A stretch of 64,000 nt of DNA from Pisciglobus halotolerans (GCF_900113675.1 NZ_FOQE01000001.1:1-64000), one strand, 5' to 3'. Counted from the stretch's first letter, positions 25,909 through 35,065 are shown. The notes: generated from the letters alone by a model not told the origin. Made by a program: numbers and translations.

Positions 25909-26822
25909 TTTATACAGTCACTTTAAACCCAGCGATCGATTACATCATTCATTCAGAAAAAGTCGAATTAGGTGAGTTAAATCGTTTAGATTCAGATACG
26001 AAACTCCCCGGCGGAAAAGGGATCAACGTTTCTCGAGTCTTGCAACAATTTCAAGAACCCAATACGGCTCTAGGCTTCATTGGTGGCTTTCCTGGAAAGT
26101 TTATTCAAGACTGCTTAGAAAAAGAACAAGTATTGACCCATTTCATTCAAGTTCAAGAAGATACGCGTATCAACGTCAAGTTGAAATCGATATCAGAAAC
26201 AGAATTCAATGCTCAAGGTCCAACGATCCAAGCAAAAGAAGCTGAAGCTCTTTTAAAACAGATGGACCAATTGACTGACCAAGACATCGTCATCCTTTCA
26301 GGAAACAAACAGGGTTCTTTGCCGGATGATTATTATGAAAAAATGATTTTACGCATCCAACAGGCTGGCGCACGTTTTGTGATCGATACGACTGGAAAAG
26401 AAATGATAGCTGCACTTGCTTATCATCCGCTTCTAGTCAAACCAAACCACCATGAATTAGCTGAACTGTTCCATACGTCCTTTGCTTCGATGCAAGACAT
26501 GATTCCTTATGGTAAACAGCTGATCCAAGCCGGAGCACAGCATGCCATCATCTCAATGGGCGGAGACGGTGCTTTATTCTTTACAGACGGCGCAGTTTAC
26601 CATGCTACTGTACCAAAAGGCCATGTTCTCAATTCAGTTGGTGCCGGCGACTCCATGATCGCAGGGTTCATTGCTGCTTTTGTACAAACACAAGATCCGA
26701 TGACTGCTTTTAAAACAAGTGTCGCTACTGGAAGCGCAACTGCTTTTTCACAAGATTTAGCCACTAAAGAAAAAATCGAACAACTACTGCCTAGTGTGAG
26801 TGTAAACAAGATATCGGAATAA
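25905..26822 (+). CDS. fruK: 1-phosphofructokinase
   Basis: FruK phosphorylates fructose 1-phosphate to fructose 1,6-bisphosphate, feeding glycolysis. It is a PfkB/ribokinase-fold enzyme of 305 residues. The substrate-binding motif LPGGKGINVSRVLQQF lies near residue 37, and the ATP/catalytic signature NSVGAGDSMIAGFIAAF near residue 244 carries the catalytic Asp. VKPNHHELAELF is another PfkB landmark. AAGGAGG precedes the ATG, inside the end of fruR. Confidence 0.95.
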   Translation: MIYTVTLNPAIDYIIHSEKVELGELNRLDSDTKLPGGKGINVSRVLQQFQEPNTALGFIGGFPGKFIQDCLEKEQVLTHFIQVQEDTRINVKLKSISETEFNAQGPTIQAKEAEALLKQMDQLTDQDIVILSGNKQGSLPDDYYEKMILRIQQAGARFVIDTTGKEMIAALAYHPLLVKPNHHELAELFHTSFASMQDMIPYGKQLIQAGAQHAIISMGGDGALFFTDGAVYHATVPKGHVLNSVGAGDSMIAGFIAAFVQTQDPMTAFKTSVATGSATAFSQDLATKEKIEQLLPSVSVNKISE

Positions 26823-26852
26823 ACAACAGAAAATGTTATGGGAGGAAACGGC

Positions 26853-28757
26853 ATGAATATCAATGATTTACTTGTCAAAGATGTCATGATCATGAACTTG
26901 AAAGCGACGACAAAAGAAGCAGCTATCGATGAAATGATTTTGTCATTGTATGACCATGGTCGCATCAACAATGTGGAAAACTTTAAAGAAAAAATCTTAG
27001 CGCGTGAAGCACAAACCTCTACTGGCTTAGGAGATGGCATTGCGATGCCGCATGCCAAAACAACAGCTGTAAACGAAGCGACCGTTTTATTTGCGAAAAG
27101 CAATGCGGGTGTCGATTATGCTGCTTTAGACGGTCAGCCCGTTAATCTCTTCTTTATGATCGCAGCTCCAGAAGGCGCAAACGATACCCATTTGCAAGCG
27201 CTAGCTGCATTAGCACGCCTATTGATCAATCAAGACTTTGTGGCTTCTTTGCGTAAAGCTGAAAATCCGGATGAAGTCCAAGCTTTATTTGCAGCGGCTC
27301 AAAAAGAACAAGAAAGTGAAGCAGCTGCGGAAGAAGCGCATGATGAAACACCTGCAGATATCCAATCTGACAAACCATTTGTGGTTGCTGTAACCGCTTG
27401 TCCAACGGGAATCGCTCATACGTATATGGCAGAAGATGCACTAAAGAAAAAAGCTGCTGAGATGGGTGTCGACATCAAAGTCGAAACCAATGGAACAGAA
27501 GGTGTGAAGCATCGACTATCTAAAGAAGATATCAAGCGAGCAGCTGGTGTGATCGTAGCCGCTGACAAACAAGTAGAAATGGCGCGTTTTGATGGCAAAC
27601 CTGTCTTACAGCGACCTGTCAGCGACGGAATCCGTAAGCCGGAAGAATTGATCAACAAAGCGATCAATCAACAAGCACCGATTTTTTCTGCTGAAGGACA
27701 AGTGGATAGTGATTCAGCTGAAGAAACAAGCGGTTCGCTTTGGAACAAAGTCTACAAAGACTTGATGAATGGTGTTTCTTACATGCTACCGTTCGTAGTT
27801 GGTGGCGGGATTCTGATGGCGATCTCCTTCTTGTTCGAAAACACATTGGGCGATAAAAGCCAAGCTTTCTTATTCTTGAATACGATTGGCAGTAATGCTT
27901 TCAATTTCTTGATTCCTATCTTAGCCGGTTACATCGCCATGAGTATTGGTGATCGGCCAGGGCTAATGCCAGGGATGGTTGCTGGTTTAATGGCTGTCAA
28001 TAGTCATGCAGGATTTCTAGGAGGACTAGTCGGCGGTTTCTTAGCAGGATACCTTGTATTGCTGCTGAAGCGCTGGTTCAAGGGCTTGCCAAAATCACTT
28101 GAAGGATTGAAATCGATTCTCTTGTATCCCGTTTTTGGTCTGTTATTAACGGGCGCTTTGATGTACTTTGTTGTCGGACCAGTTTTTGCGACGATCAATA
28201 CAGCAATGATCAACGTCTTAAATAGTCTCGGTTCTGTCAATGCCGTTTTGATCGGTGCGATCTTAGCCGGCATGATGTCGCTTGATATGGGTGGTCCATT
28301 CAATAAAGCCGCTTATACCTTCTCGATCGGTATCTTTACGGATACTGGCGATGGCAGCTTGATGGCAGCCGTTATGGCGGGCGGAATGGTTCCGCCATTA
28401 GCGATCGCTTTAGCCAGCACTTTCTTTAAACACAAATTCACTGAAGATGAGCGTAAGTCAGGTTTAACCAATTATGTTTTAGGTCTATCCTTTATCACAG
28501 AAGGCGCTATTCCTTTTGCAACAGCTGATCCTCTTCGCATTATCGGTTCTTCCGTTATTGGATCAGTCATTGCTGGTGGGTTAACTCAGTTGTGGGACAT
28601 TTCGATTCCTGCACCACATGGTGGGATCTTTGTTATCCCATTGGCCAACCATCGACTGTTGTTCTTATTAGCGTTAGCAATCGGTTCTATTATATCCGCC
28701 CTTATCTTAGGATTTTGGCGCAAACCTGTTGAAAAGAACACGGTCAACTTGAAGTAG
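26853..28757 (+). CDS. fruA: PTS fructose transporter EIIABC
   Basis: This multidomain fructose permease imports fructose as fructose 1-phosphate. The EIIA domain (about residues 1-145) has the phosphorylated His in GIAMPHAKT. A linker rich in Glu and Ala follows. The EIIB domain (about 165-265) carries the Cys of VTACPTGIAHTYMAEDAL. The EIIC domain runs to the end with LPFVVGGGILMAISF, SMDMGGPFNKAAY and AIPFATADPLR. The frame starts 5 codons earlier, but the GGGAGG ribosome site lies inside that stretch, so the ATG at 26853 is the real start. It is the last gene of the operon and is followed by a strong terminator. Confidence 0.95.
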   Translation: MNINDLLVKDVMIMNLKATTKEAAIDEMILSLYDHGRINNVENFKEKILAREAQTSTGLGDGIAMPHAKTTAVNEATVLFAKSNAGVDYAALDGQPVNLFFMIAAPEGANDTHLQALAALARLLINQDFVASLRKAENPDEVQALFAAAQKEQESEAAAEEAHDETPADIQSDKPFVVAVTACPTGIAHTYMAEDALKKKAAEMGVDIKVETNGTEGVKHRLSKEDIKRAAGVIVAADKQVEMARFDGKPVLQRPVSDGIRKPEELINKAINQQAPIFSAEGQVDSDSAEETSGSLWNKVYKDLMNGVSYMLPFVVGGGILMAISFLFENTLGDKSQAFLFLNTIGSNAFNFLIPILAGYIAMSIGDRPGLMPGMVAGLMAVNSHAGFLGGLVGGFLAGYLVLLLKRWFKGLPKSLEGLKSILLYPVFGLLLTGALMYFVVGPVFATINTAMINVLNSLGSVNAVLIGAILAGMMSLDMGGPFNKAAYTFSIGIFTDTGDGSLMAAVMAGGMVPPLAIALASTFFKHKFTEDERKSGLTNYVLGLSFITEGAIPFATADPLRIIGSSVIGSVIAGGLTQLWDISIPAPHGGIFVIPLANHRLLFLLALAIGSIISALILGFWRKPVEKNTVNLK

Positions 28758-28795
28758 TTCGCACATCATCTTTGCTAAATAAAAAGATCTTCATC

Positions 28796-28845
28796 AAAAA
28801 GCGTTCCTGCTCGCGGATCATTTCCGCAAACAGGAACGCTTTTTA
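28796..28845. terminator. Terminator of the fructose operon
   Basis: AAAAAGCGTTCCTG pairs with CAGGAACGCTTTTT, with an inner GCGGA/TCCGC stem. Confidence 0.9.
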
Positions 28846-28859
28846 GTTCTGTTTTTTGT

Positions 28860-28891
28860 GCCTTCAACCTGGTTTCTCATGAGTTGAAGGC
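28860..28891. other. Second hairpin between fruA and the metallopeptidase gene
   Basis: GCCTTCAAC (28860-28868) and GTTGAAGGC (28883-28891) form a perfect 9-bp stem. A T-rich stretch follows on the plus strand. It may be a back-up terminator or part of the convergent gene's 3' end. Confidence 0.45.
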
Positions 28892-28927
28892 ATAGGATTT
28901 TTCGTTTGTTGTTTTTACCCACAGACC

Positions 28928-29794
28928 TTATTCAAAGGTATTTCCCTCTTCTAAACGACCAGATTGAAACCCCTTTTCAAACCAATACATCCTTTGCTTC
29001 GCGGTGCCATGTGTAAAACTTTCCGGAACCACATATCCTTGGGCTTGCATTTGGATACGATCATCTCCAACTGCACCGGCAGCCGTGATGGCTTCTTCAT
29101 AGTCTCCTTCTTCTAGATAACCCATTCCTTCAGCGTAGTGTGCCCAGACACCAGCTAAGTAATCGGCCTGAAGCTCAAATTGAACAGACATGGCATTTGC
29201 CTGTTCTTGAGAAGCCTGGCTTTGTGCCCGTTGGAATTGGTCCGCTAAGCCTAATTGATTTTGAACGTGATGCCCAACTTCATGTGCCACTACATAAGCC
29301 ATGGCAAAATCGCCGGGAGCTTGGAACTGATCACGCAATTCGTCATAAAAGCTGAGGTCAATATATAATTTTTCATCTGCAGGACAATAAAATGGACCAG
29401 TCGAAGCTCCTGAAACGCCGCAAGCTGATTGAACCATCTCATTATAAACAACAAGTTTTGGCGCTTCATACGTATATCCATAATCAGCTAAAACATCTGT
29501 CCAAATGTCTTCTGTATCCGCTAAAATAACAGAAACATAATCAAATAATTCATCTTCTTCAGCCGTTTCATAAGTGCCATTTGTTGTCTGATCGATAACA
29601 TTTGCCCCATCAAATGATCCGCTGCTTCTGCCGCCAAAAAATGAAAACAACAAATAGATCAAAAGAGCACCAATGCCGCCTCCACCCATCAAAACGCCTG
29701 GAATACCGATTCCTCCGCCTCGATAGCCTCCCGCTGGCGACTGTCCTCTTCGATCTTCAACATTCGAGCTGCGCCTTCGATTCTTCCACTTCAT
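28928..29794 (-). CDS. Neutral zinc metallopeptidase, YpfJ-like
   Basis: This is a membrane-anchored metallopeptidase of the YpfJ/KPN_02809 type. The cytoplasmic N-terminus (MKWKNRRRSSNVEDRRGQS) is basic, then a Gly-rich patch leads into one transmembrane segment (GALLIYLLFSFFGG, about residues 41-54). The catalytic domain outside the membrane carries the zincin motif HEVGHHVQNQLG near residue 166 and the family pattern GVSGASTGPFYCPADEKLYIDLSFYDEL upstream of it. The downstream FELQADYLAGVWAHY supplies the third ligand region. The length of 288 residues is normal. The physiological substrate is not known. Confidence 0.87.
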   Translation of the reverse strand: MKWKNRRRSSNVEDRRGQSPAGGYRGGGIGIPGVLMGGGGIGALLIYLLFSFFGGRSSGSFDGANVIDQTTNGTYETAEEDELFDYVSVILADTEDIWTDVLADYGYTYEAPKLVVYNEMVQSACGVSGASTGPFYCPADEKLYIDLSFYDELRDQFQAPGDFAMAYVVAHEVGHHVQNQLGLADQFQRAQSQASQEQANAMSVQFELQADYLAGVWAHYAEGMGYLEEGDYEEAITAAGAVGDDRIQMQAQGYVVPESFTHGTAKQRMYWFEKGFQSGRLEEGNTFE

Positions 29795-30032
29795 TCCTTT
29801 TCTCCTCCTTGTTGCTCCTCCTTTTTTCTTATATTTAGTTTAGCATGTTCTTCGCATTTCCTTTCATGAAACGCTCTCTAGCTGTCCATCTAGGTTAATA
29901 TTTTAAAGGCTTTGTATTAGGCCATTTAGCGCGAGGCGCTTAAAGAACTGCTTTCATTTGTAAATGCCTTTTAATCATGAGGGCTTAAGTTTGAAATCAA
30001 AAGATAAAGAACGGTCAAGAGTTTGATTTCCA

Positions 30033-31241
30033 TCATTCAGCAGGTGTTAAGTAACGTGCATCGATCACTTTCTCTGTCAGTTGTTCGAAGTATTCAGGTG
30101 AAACATCTTCTCCGTCTTCATTTGCTAATGCATGATGTTGTGCAATTTCTTCCGTATAATCTTTTAAAGGATAAATCATAAAATCTCGTCTTTTATCTAA
30201 ATCTTTGTTTTCTCCAGTAGCATAATACACGACAGTAGGTGTCCAATGTACATTTTCAACAACCTTATCATCCTCTTCTTCTGTTACATCAAAGGATAAC
30301 ATACCGCCTAATAAGTTTTTATTGGAGGTAGTCGCCGCCAAAAAGTTTCCCAATGAATAAGCCACCAGGGTTTCATTGCCTTCTTTTCCCTCGACCCATT
30401 CAATTGGCTGAATGGTGTGAGAATGCGTGCCGATCACAACATCTGCGCCCGCATCTGCGAAAACTTTTGCATATTTTTTTTGAAAGTCATTGGGTTCAAA
30501 AGCATGTTCATCTCCCCAGTGAGCAGATATCAAGACAACATCACTAACAGATTTTGCCTTTTTGATATCTTGATTAATTTGATCTTCATCAAAATAATTA
30601 ACAAGATACGAATGTTGCGGTTCAATGCCATTCGTGCCATATGTATAAGACAATAACGAAAAAGTAATGTCGTTTTGTTCAATCGTAGGAACTTCATCTC
30701 TTTTTTCTTGACTGTCAAAAATACCAGTGAAAAGGGTATCAGGATACTGTGCCCATGTTTGAAGTGCATTCGTGATGCCTTTGGTTCCCTTGTCTAAAGA
30801 ATGATTCGTACCGCCATTAACTAAGTCGAAGCCTAAGTCATGAAGATCCTCAGCCATGTCTTCCGGTGTATTGAAAGCTGGATATCCTGACAATCCAAGT
30901 TGAACGCCGCCCAAAATCGTCTCTTGGTTGATAAAAGCCAGGTCAGCTTGCTGAATATCCTCTTCCACAAACTGATAAATCGGTTTAAAGTCATAGGCAT
31001 TTTCCTCTTTTTGTGCATCTTTATAGATTGGACTGTGAATCAAGTTGTCTCCAACGGCTACGAATGAAACTTGTTTATCTGGCAAAGATACAGATAAATC
31101 CGCTTGTTCACTCCCTGTTACTTTTTCCTGTTCTGTCTGCTGTTCACTGCTTTTTTCAGTAGATGAGTCTGAAGTTCCCGTCTCTCCAAATTGGCAGCCA
31201 GCCAATATCGCACTGATCAACAAGATACCTAAACGTTTCAT
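30033..31241 (-). CDS. CapA/PgsA-like lipoprotein metallophosphatase
   Basis: This is a surface lipoprotein of the CapA family, related to the poly-gamma-glutamate factor PgsA/CapA. The signal peptide ends in lipobox ILAGC (Cys near residue 16), and a Ser/Glu-rich spacer follows. The phosphoesterase core motifs are present in order: VAVGDNLIHSP, FINQETILGG, NGGTNHSLDKG, ISAHWGDEH and IGTHSHTIQPIEW, which hold the metal ligands. The start at 31241 is chosen because GGAG lies 8 bases upstream; an ATG two codons earlier is too close to it. No pgsB/pgsC genes are nearby, so a polyglutamate role is not supported. Confidence 0.87.
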   Translation of the reverse strand: MKRLGILLISAILAGCQFGETGTSDSSTEKSSEQQTEQEKVTGSEQADLSVSLPDKQVSFVAVGDNLIHSPIYKDAQKEENAYDFKPIYQFVEEDIQQADLAFINQETILGGVQLGLSGYPAFNTPEDMAEDLHDLGFDLVNGGTNHSLDKGTKGITNALQTWAQYPDTLFTGIFDSQEKRDEVPTIEQNDITFSLLSYTYGTNGIEPQHSYLVNYFDEDQINQDIKKAKSVSDVVLISAHWGDEHAFEPNDFQKKYAKVFADAGADVVIGTHSHTIQPIEWVEGKEGNETLVAYSLGNFLAATTSNKNLLGGMLSFDVTEEEDDKVVENVHWTPTVVYYATGENKDLDKRRDFMIYPLKDYTEEIAQHHALANEDGEDVSPEYFEQLTEKVIDARYLTPAE

Positions 31242-31351
31242 ATCCATCGCTCCTTTTTTAGTTTAGCTTTGTTCCATTATACCAATTTTATTTAGAAATA
31301 ACTTGTCCAAATGTGGTTCTTCTTTTATTAGATTCTCTTGTTAATATAAGA

Positions 31352-31622
31352 GGTTCTTCCTCTTTTAACGTTGGTAAAGAAATTTTCTACGGTCAATGAG
31401 CTACTGATGAAAAGCCATGAGAACACATTGAGCCGAAAATCGCGTCTCAATGCTTGCAAGCTTCAAACTTAGTGTAACGGCTAAAGCCTAACACTAAGTG
31501 ATTCACATCACATCTTTTTTTCATGGCTATCAGTAGTCCTATACGCCTCCTAAAATTTCTAGAAATAGGTTTCTAACGAGCTTAGCATTAAAAAAATTGA
31601 TTTTTTACAAACCAACGTTAAA
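31352..31622. mobile_element. Palindromic, MITE-like multi-hairpin element
   Basis: The block is bounded by TTAACGTTGGT (31365-31375) and its reverse complement ACCAACGTTAA (31611-31621). Inside lie AGAAATTTT with AAAATTTCT, and a stem CTACTGAT..GCCATGA against TCATGGC..ATCAGTAG. Within that stem are CATTGAG/CTCAATG, the palindrome GCTTGCAAGC, and CTTAGTGT/ACACTAAG. The arrangement folds like a multi-branched cross. The left 60 bp recur at 6582-6640. No coding frame of note is present. It fills most of the 499-bp gap between capA-like and pepC. Mobility is inferred from the terminal repeats and second copy. Confidence 0.65.
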
Positions 31623-31740
31623 TACTGCAGAACCATATAAGAGTGCAAAAAAAAAGAAGAGCAGCTGCCCTTCTTTCTTCTAGTCTTTTCATTTTTGATA
31701 GTGGTTTCAATGCGCCTTCTTGTTGAGAAACAAAAAGACA

Positions 31741-33078
31741 TTACTGCATCATAGCTAAGGCTCCCATTGGATCCCAAGGTGCTAATTGAATAACTGGTTC
31801 ATCAAGAGCTTTCAACCATTCTTGGTCGATATATTTCTTATCTACAGAAATTTGATAAGCGAATTCGTCCATCCACTTGTCGCTCATTGAGAAGATACCT
31901 TTTTTCCCAGCTTTTTCACCCCAGCTATTTTCAACTTTCCAATTGATTGGATGACCATCTTTATCCAAGTCCACTCCTACCAATACCATTGCATGAGTCA
32001 ATAAACTTTCGCCATAATCTAGTCTTTGGGCTTTTGTTAAAGAAGAAGCTTCCCCAAGTGTCAATCCGTAATTGTAACTTTGTTCATCCATGATTCCACT
32101 TTCACGGACAGACATTTGCCCAACATCACAGCCATACCAGACAGGTTCGCCATTTTTGATTGATGCGACAGCTGCTTTTTTCAGCACGTCCATTGGTACA
32201 TTGATGTAACGGATCGGTTCAGCTTCTTTAACAGTTCCAAGATATTGGACTGTATAAGCTCGACCATATGGTTTATCTTCTGTTGGTGCATTGATCAAGC
32301 TTACGCGATCAGTTAAATTCCAACCGACGTATTCTTTGAAGAATTCCTGTGGTGTAATGTTTTCGATTCGTTGGAACTGATCATCTTTATCGCGGTATTC
32401 GTAAGTGAAAGTCGTTGGAACTTCTCCCAATGCTTTGACCAAAATATTGTAAATGACATACAACATATCTTCTTTTTGCGCACGTAAATCTTCAACTGTA
32501 GCGCCAGTTTGATACGTTTCGCGCAAACGAGAAGCAAATTCTCTGAGTTTGGTCGTCAAAGCTGTGTTCAATTCACGTGTATTTGAAGAATGATAGGTTT
32601 CAGGCATAACAGCTTTAGGAACAGCACCATATTTTTCTAACATCCCAGCAAACATATCCCATTGTCCACCATCTTGAACAGGCGCTGCAAGCAAATGCGC
32701 AATGATTCTAGAATCGATTGCTTCTTCTAACGTTTCCAAAATACTATCCAAAAAGTAGTTAGATTTTTCTAGTTTATCCCAAAATAGCGTATAGTTTTGT
32801 GAAAATTCAAAAGTTTCTAAGTTCAACTTCGCCATTGTATCGACACGTGCTGTATTTAATGCCGCGAACATCCAGCAACGGCCGCTAGCTTTTTGATTGG
32901 TGATCGCTCCGCGTTTGGTTTCATCTGAGAAAACGAAAGAATGTCTGCGGAAAACATTGTTGTCCAAAGAAGCATCTTTGATTCCTACTTTTGCTATCGC
33001 ACCTTCGATCACTTGGTTTTCCTTATGGGACTCAAAACGTGCTTGATATTGTTCTAGTAAATTTTGATCAATCGTCAT
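31741..33078 (-). CDS. pepC: Aminopeptidase C (peptidase C1B)
   Basis: PepC is a cytoplasmic cysteine aminopeptidase of the bleomycin-hydrolase family that forms a hexameric barrel and trims peptides. The catalytic Cys lies in SGRCWMFAALN near residue 70, the His in LLTHAMVLVGVD and the Asn in WKVENSWGEKAG. The C-terminus places its last residues in the active site in this family. A GTG lies three codons upstream; the ATG at 33078 (MTIDQNLL) fits known PepC starts. Peptide supply from the opp system at 43669-52101 makes it a likely metabolic partner. It has its own promoter. Confidence 0.94.
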   Translation of the reverse strand: MTIDQNLLEQYQARFESHKENQVIEGAIAKVGIKDASLDNNVFRRHSFVFSDETKRGAITNQKASGRCWMFAALNTARVDTMAKLNLETFEFSQNYTLFWDKLEKSNYFLDSILETLEEAIDSRIIAHLLAAPVQDGGQWDMFAGMLEKYGAVPKAVMPETYHSSNTRELNTALTTKLREFASRLRETYQTGATVEDLRAQKEDMLYVIYNILVKALGEVPTTFTYEYRDKDDQFQRIENITPQEFFKEYVGWNLTDRVSLINAPTEDKPYGRAYTVQYLGTVKEAEPIRYINVPMDVLKKAAVASIKNGEPVWYGCDVGQMSVRESGIMDEQSYNYGLTLGEASSLTKAQRLDYGESLLTHAMVLVGVDLDKDGHPINWKVENSWGEKAGKKGIFSMSDKWMDEFAYQISVDKKYIDQEWLKALDEPVIQLAPWDPMGALAMMQ

Positions 33079-33106
33079 ACACTTCACTCACTTTCTATTA
33101 AATTCT

Positions 33107-33135
33107 ATCTTACTCTTTTTAATAGCCATGTTCAA
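33107..33135 (-). promoter_or_regulatory. pepC promoter
   Basis: On the minus strand TTGAAC (33135-33130), 17 bp, TAAGAT (33112-33107). Confidence 0.65.
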
Positions 33136-33261
33136 CAAACGAGGAAAAAGAAATGAAAAAATAGTTAATGTTTCGTGAATACGTCCAAATCAAATTCAAC
33201 TTTTTACTAGGTTTATTATAATGAAATCACTGCTTTTAAAAAAGCCTGTAAAAAAGAAAAA

Positions 33262-33295
33262 GCATCTGAGATAGGAGCAGCTCCTATCTCAGACG
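33262..33295 (-). terminator. Terminator of manO
   Basis: TCTGAGATAGGAG pairs with CTCCTATCTCAGA, a very strong stem. On the minus strand it is followed by TTTTTCTTTTTT. Confidence 0.85.
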
Positions 33296-33378
33296 CCTTT
33301 ATATAACAATATCCAACGTTAACCTAAGACTCTTCATCTTCTAACGTTAAGCAGCATAGATCCTAAAATAGTAGATAA

Positions 33379-33750
33379 CTATCTTTTAAACATGTTTCTT
33401 ATTCCCCGCTTAATGACATCAAGGAAACTCAATGATTGGACCATATGACTAGGATCAACATATTCACGAATCGCACGTAAAACTTTTTTCGGATTTTTAG
33501 AAGAAAAAGAAAATGTCCCATTTTTTTTGGTTTGAATCGCATAACGTGGAATCCATTTTCCTTTGAACATGACGGAAGCAACAACATAATCTACTTCTTC
33601 CCATGGAATTTGAATAAATTTACGGGTATCTCGACTATTAAAGAATTCAAATCCTTTATCCCCAATCATGACTTTGCCGTAATCAGTTAGTCCTGAATAA
33701 GAGGTTGAATCAATGACCAAGTCGACTTTTGTGTTGATTGATTGAACCAT
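33379..33750 (-). CDS. manO: DUF956 family protein, ManO-like
   Basis: This small cytoplasmic protein of the DUF956 family is almost always encoded just behind mannose-class PTS operons. Its 123 residues include DSTSYSGLTDYGKVMIGDKGFEFFN, IPWEEVDYVVASVMFKGKWIPRY and FSSKNPKKVLRAIREY. These resemble a PH-like beta fold, though no function is proven; ManO has been treated as a regulator of mannose PTS genes in lactic acid bacteria. It follows the mpt operon but is separated by a terminator and has its own promoter, so it can be expressed independently. Confidence 0.88.
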   Translation of the reverse strand: MVQSINTKVDLVIDSTSYSGLTDYGKVMIGDKGFEFFNSRDTRKFIQIPWEEVDYVVASVMFKGKWIPRYAIQTKKNGTFSFSSKNPKKVLRAIREYVDPSHMVQSLSFLDVIKRGIRNMFKR

Positions 33751-33851
33751 TTGATTATTCCATTTCCTTTCTTGGAAAATATCTTCTGCGGTAAATGATG
33801 TCTCTCTTCAACATCAGCGATCAACTTTGGGATCGCTAACGGAACGTCATT

Positions 33852-33880
33852 ATTATACGACGTTTTCACTTTTTAAGCAA
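33852..33880 (-). promoter_or_regulatory. manO promoter
   Basis: On the minus strand TTGCTT (33880-33875), 17 bp, TATAAT (33857-33852). AACGTC and GACGTT (33843-33862) form an inverted repeat over the -10. AGCGATC and GATCGCT (33817-33837) form a hairpin in the leader. Confidence 0.7.
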
Positions 33881-33905
33881 AAAGCGTTTCAAGAATCTGC
33901 GTCGT

Positions 33906-34075
33906 ACTTTTTCATTTTCCTGTCGCCTCTATCGACCTCGCTCCGCATCCTTTTAGTTGAGCTGCGCGAGGCAGAGTCTCGGGTAAAATTCAAAAGATGC
34001 TCACATGCGCGGGATGCTCTGTGGCGCACTTTTTCATTTTCCTGTCGCCTCTATCGACCTCGCTCCGCATCCTTT
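33906..34075. repeat. 48-bp direct repeat pair, 122 bp apart
   Basis: The copies at 33906-33953 and 34028-34075 are identical (ACTTTTTCATTTTCCTGTCG, then CCTCTATCGACCTCGCTCCG, then CATCCTTT). The spacer between them is GC-richer than its surroundings. A third fragment, GCATCCTTTA, lies at 34081. Read on the minus strand, each copy carries AGGCGACAGGAAAATGAAAAA, which resembles a ribosome site and start codon for very short frames (15 and 8 codons). Confidence 0.85.
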
Positions 34076-34093
34076 ATTTCGCATCCTTTACAT

Positions 34094-34123
34094 AAAAAGC
34101 CCGAGCTGAAGAGCTCAGGCTTA
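34094..34123 (-). terminator. Terminator of the mannose PTS operon
   Basis: On the minus strand AAGCCTGAGCT pairs with AGCTCGGGCTT, followed by TTT. It lies 12 bp past the EIID stop. Confidence 0.85.
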
Positions 34124-34134
34124 GTTTCTCCATA

Positions 34135-35046
34135 TTACATCAAGTGTAGTAAGTGGAAGACGATACCAACCACGAACAATCCAAGAATGATAACGATTGG
34201 AGATACTTTTTTCTTAAGCAACCACATACAGAATAGTGTTAAGAGCAATGGAACTAGCCCAGGAATCAAGCTGTCCAAGTTATCTTGTAAAGTTGTTACG
34301 TTATATTCGCTTAATGAAAGACCTGCTGCTTGTTGTTCTAATGCAGATTTGATTCCTTCTGCACCTGCAGGCAAGTTGTTCCAATCAATGTAAGCTCCTT
34401 CGTCAAGCTTGACCGAAGATACGATCGGCGTAAAGGTAATGGATACCCATCGGTTTACTAATGATCCGAGGATAAACATACCCAGAATAGAAGCACCTTT
34501 TGTGATGTCCTGTAATAAGCCGCCTGAAAGGTCATCTGTAACTTTAGATCCTGCTTTATAACCAAACTCTTGTGTATACCACATAAATGCCATACGAATA
34601 ATATTCCATGCTACAAAGTAAATAATTGGTCCAAGAATGTTACCAGCCATTGCAAGAGAAGCTGCTAACGCACCAAGGATAGGCTTAACCGTAAACCAGA
34701 AAACTGGGTCCCCAATACCTGCTAAAGGTCCCATCATCCCAACTTTTACCCCTTGAATGGTAACATCATCAACTGGTGCACCATTTCCACGTTCTTCTTC
34801 AAGTGCTAACGTTACACCGATAATGGGTGAAGCTACATACGGGTGTGTATTAAAGAATTCCAAGTGACGTTGTAGCGCAGCTGCACGATCTTCTTTAGTC
34901 TTATACAATTTTTTGATCGCTGGGATCATCGTATAAGCCCAACCACCATTTTGCATACGTTCATAGTTCCAAGAACCTTGAAGGAAAGTTGAACGCCACC
35001 AAATAGAAAGACGATCTTTTTTTGTTAATTTTATTTGTTCTGCCAT
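34135..35046 (-). CDS. mptD: PTS mannose-family EIID
   Basis: EIID is one of the two membrane components of the mannose/glucose PTS, the main glucose entry route in enterococci. The 303 residues show the EIID-Man patterns: WWRSTFLQGSWNYERMQNGGWAYTMIPAI near residue 12, FFNTHPYVASPIIGVTLALEEE, and GVKVGMMGPLAGIGDPVFWFTVKPI. The C-terminus ends in membrane segments (FLGLF-like stretch VIILGLFVVGIVFHLLHL). It is the last gene of the operon, 19 bp after EIIC, and a terminator follows. EIIC/EIID of this family also serve as receptors for class IIa bacteriocins. Confidence 0.95.
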   Translation of the reverse strand: MAEQIKLTKKDRLSIWWRSTFLQGSWNYERMQNGGWAYTMIPAIKKLYKTKEDRAAALQRHLEFFNTHPYVASPIIGVTLALEEERGNGAPVDDVTIQGVKVGMMGPLAGIGDPVFWFTVKPILGALAASLAMAGNILGPIIYFVAWNIIRMAFMWYTQEFGYKAGSKVTDDLSGGLLQDITKGASILGMFILGSLVNRWVSITFTPIVSSVKLDEGAYIDWNNLPAGAEGIKSALEQQAAGLSLSEYNVTTLQDNLDSLIPGLVPLLLTLFCMWLLKKKVSPIVIILGLFVVGIVFHLLHLM

Positions 35047-35065
35047 TTTTGTGTCCGCCTCCTTC

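Noticed and set aside
26597-27103. 168-codon minus-strand frame over fruK/fruA
   Set aside because: It is the antisense shadow of two clear genes, with low-complexity composition and no ribosome site of note.
33827-34393. 188-codon plus-strand frame across the direct repeats and mptD
   Set aside because: It overlaps the EIID gene antisense and crosses a terminator and a promoter; the translation has no recognisable domain.
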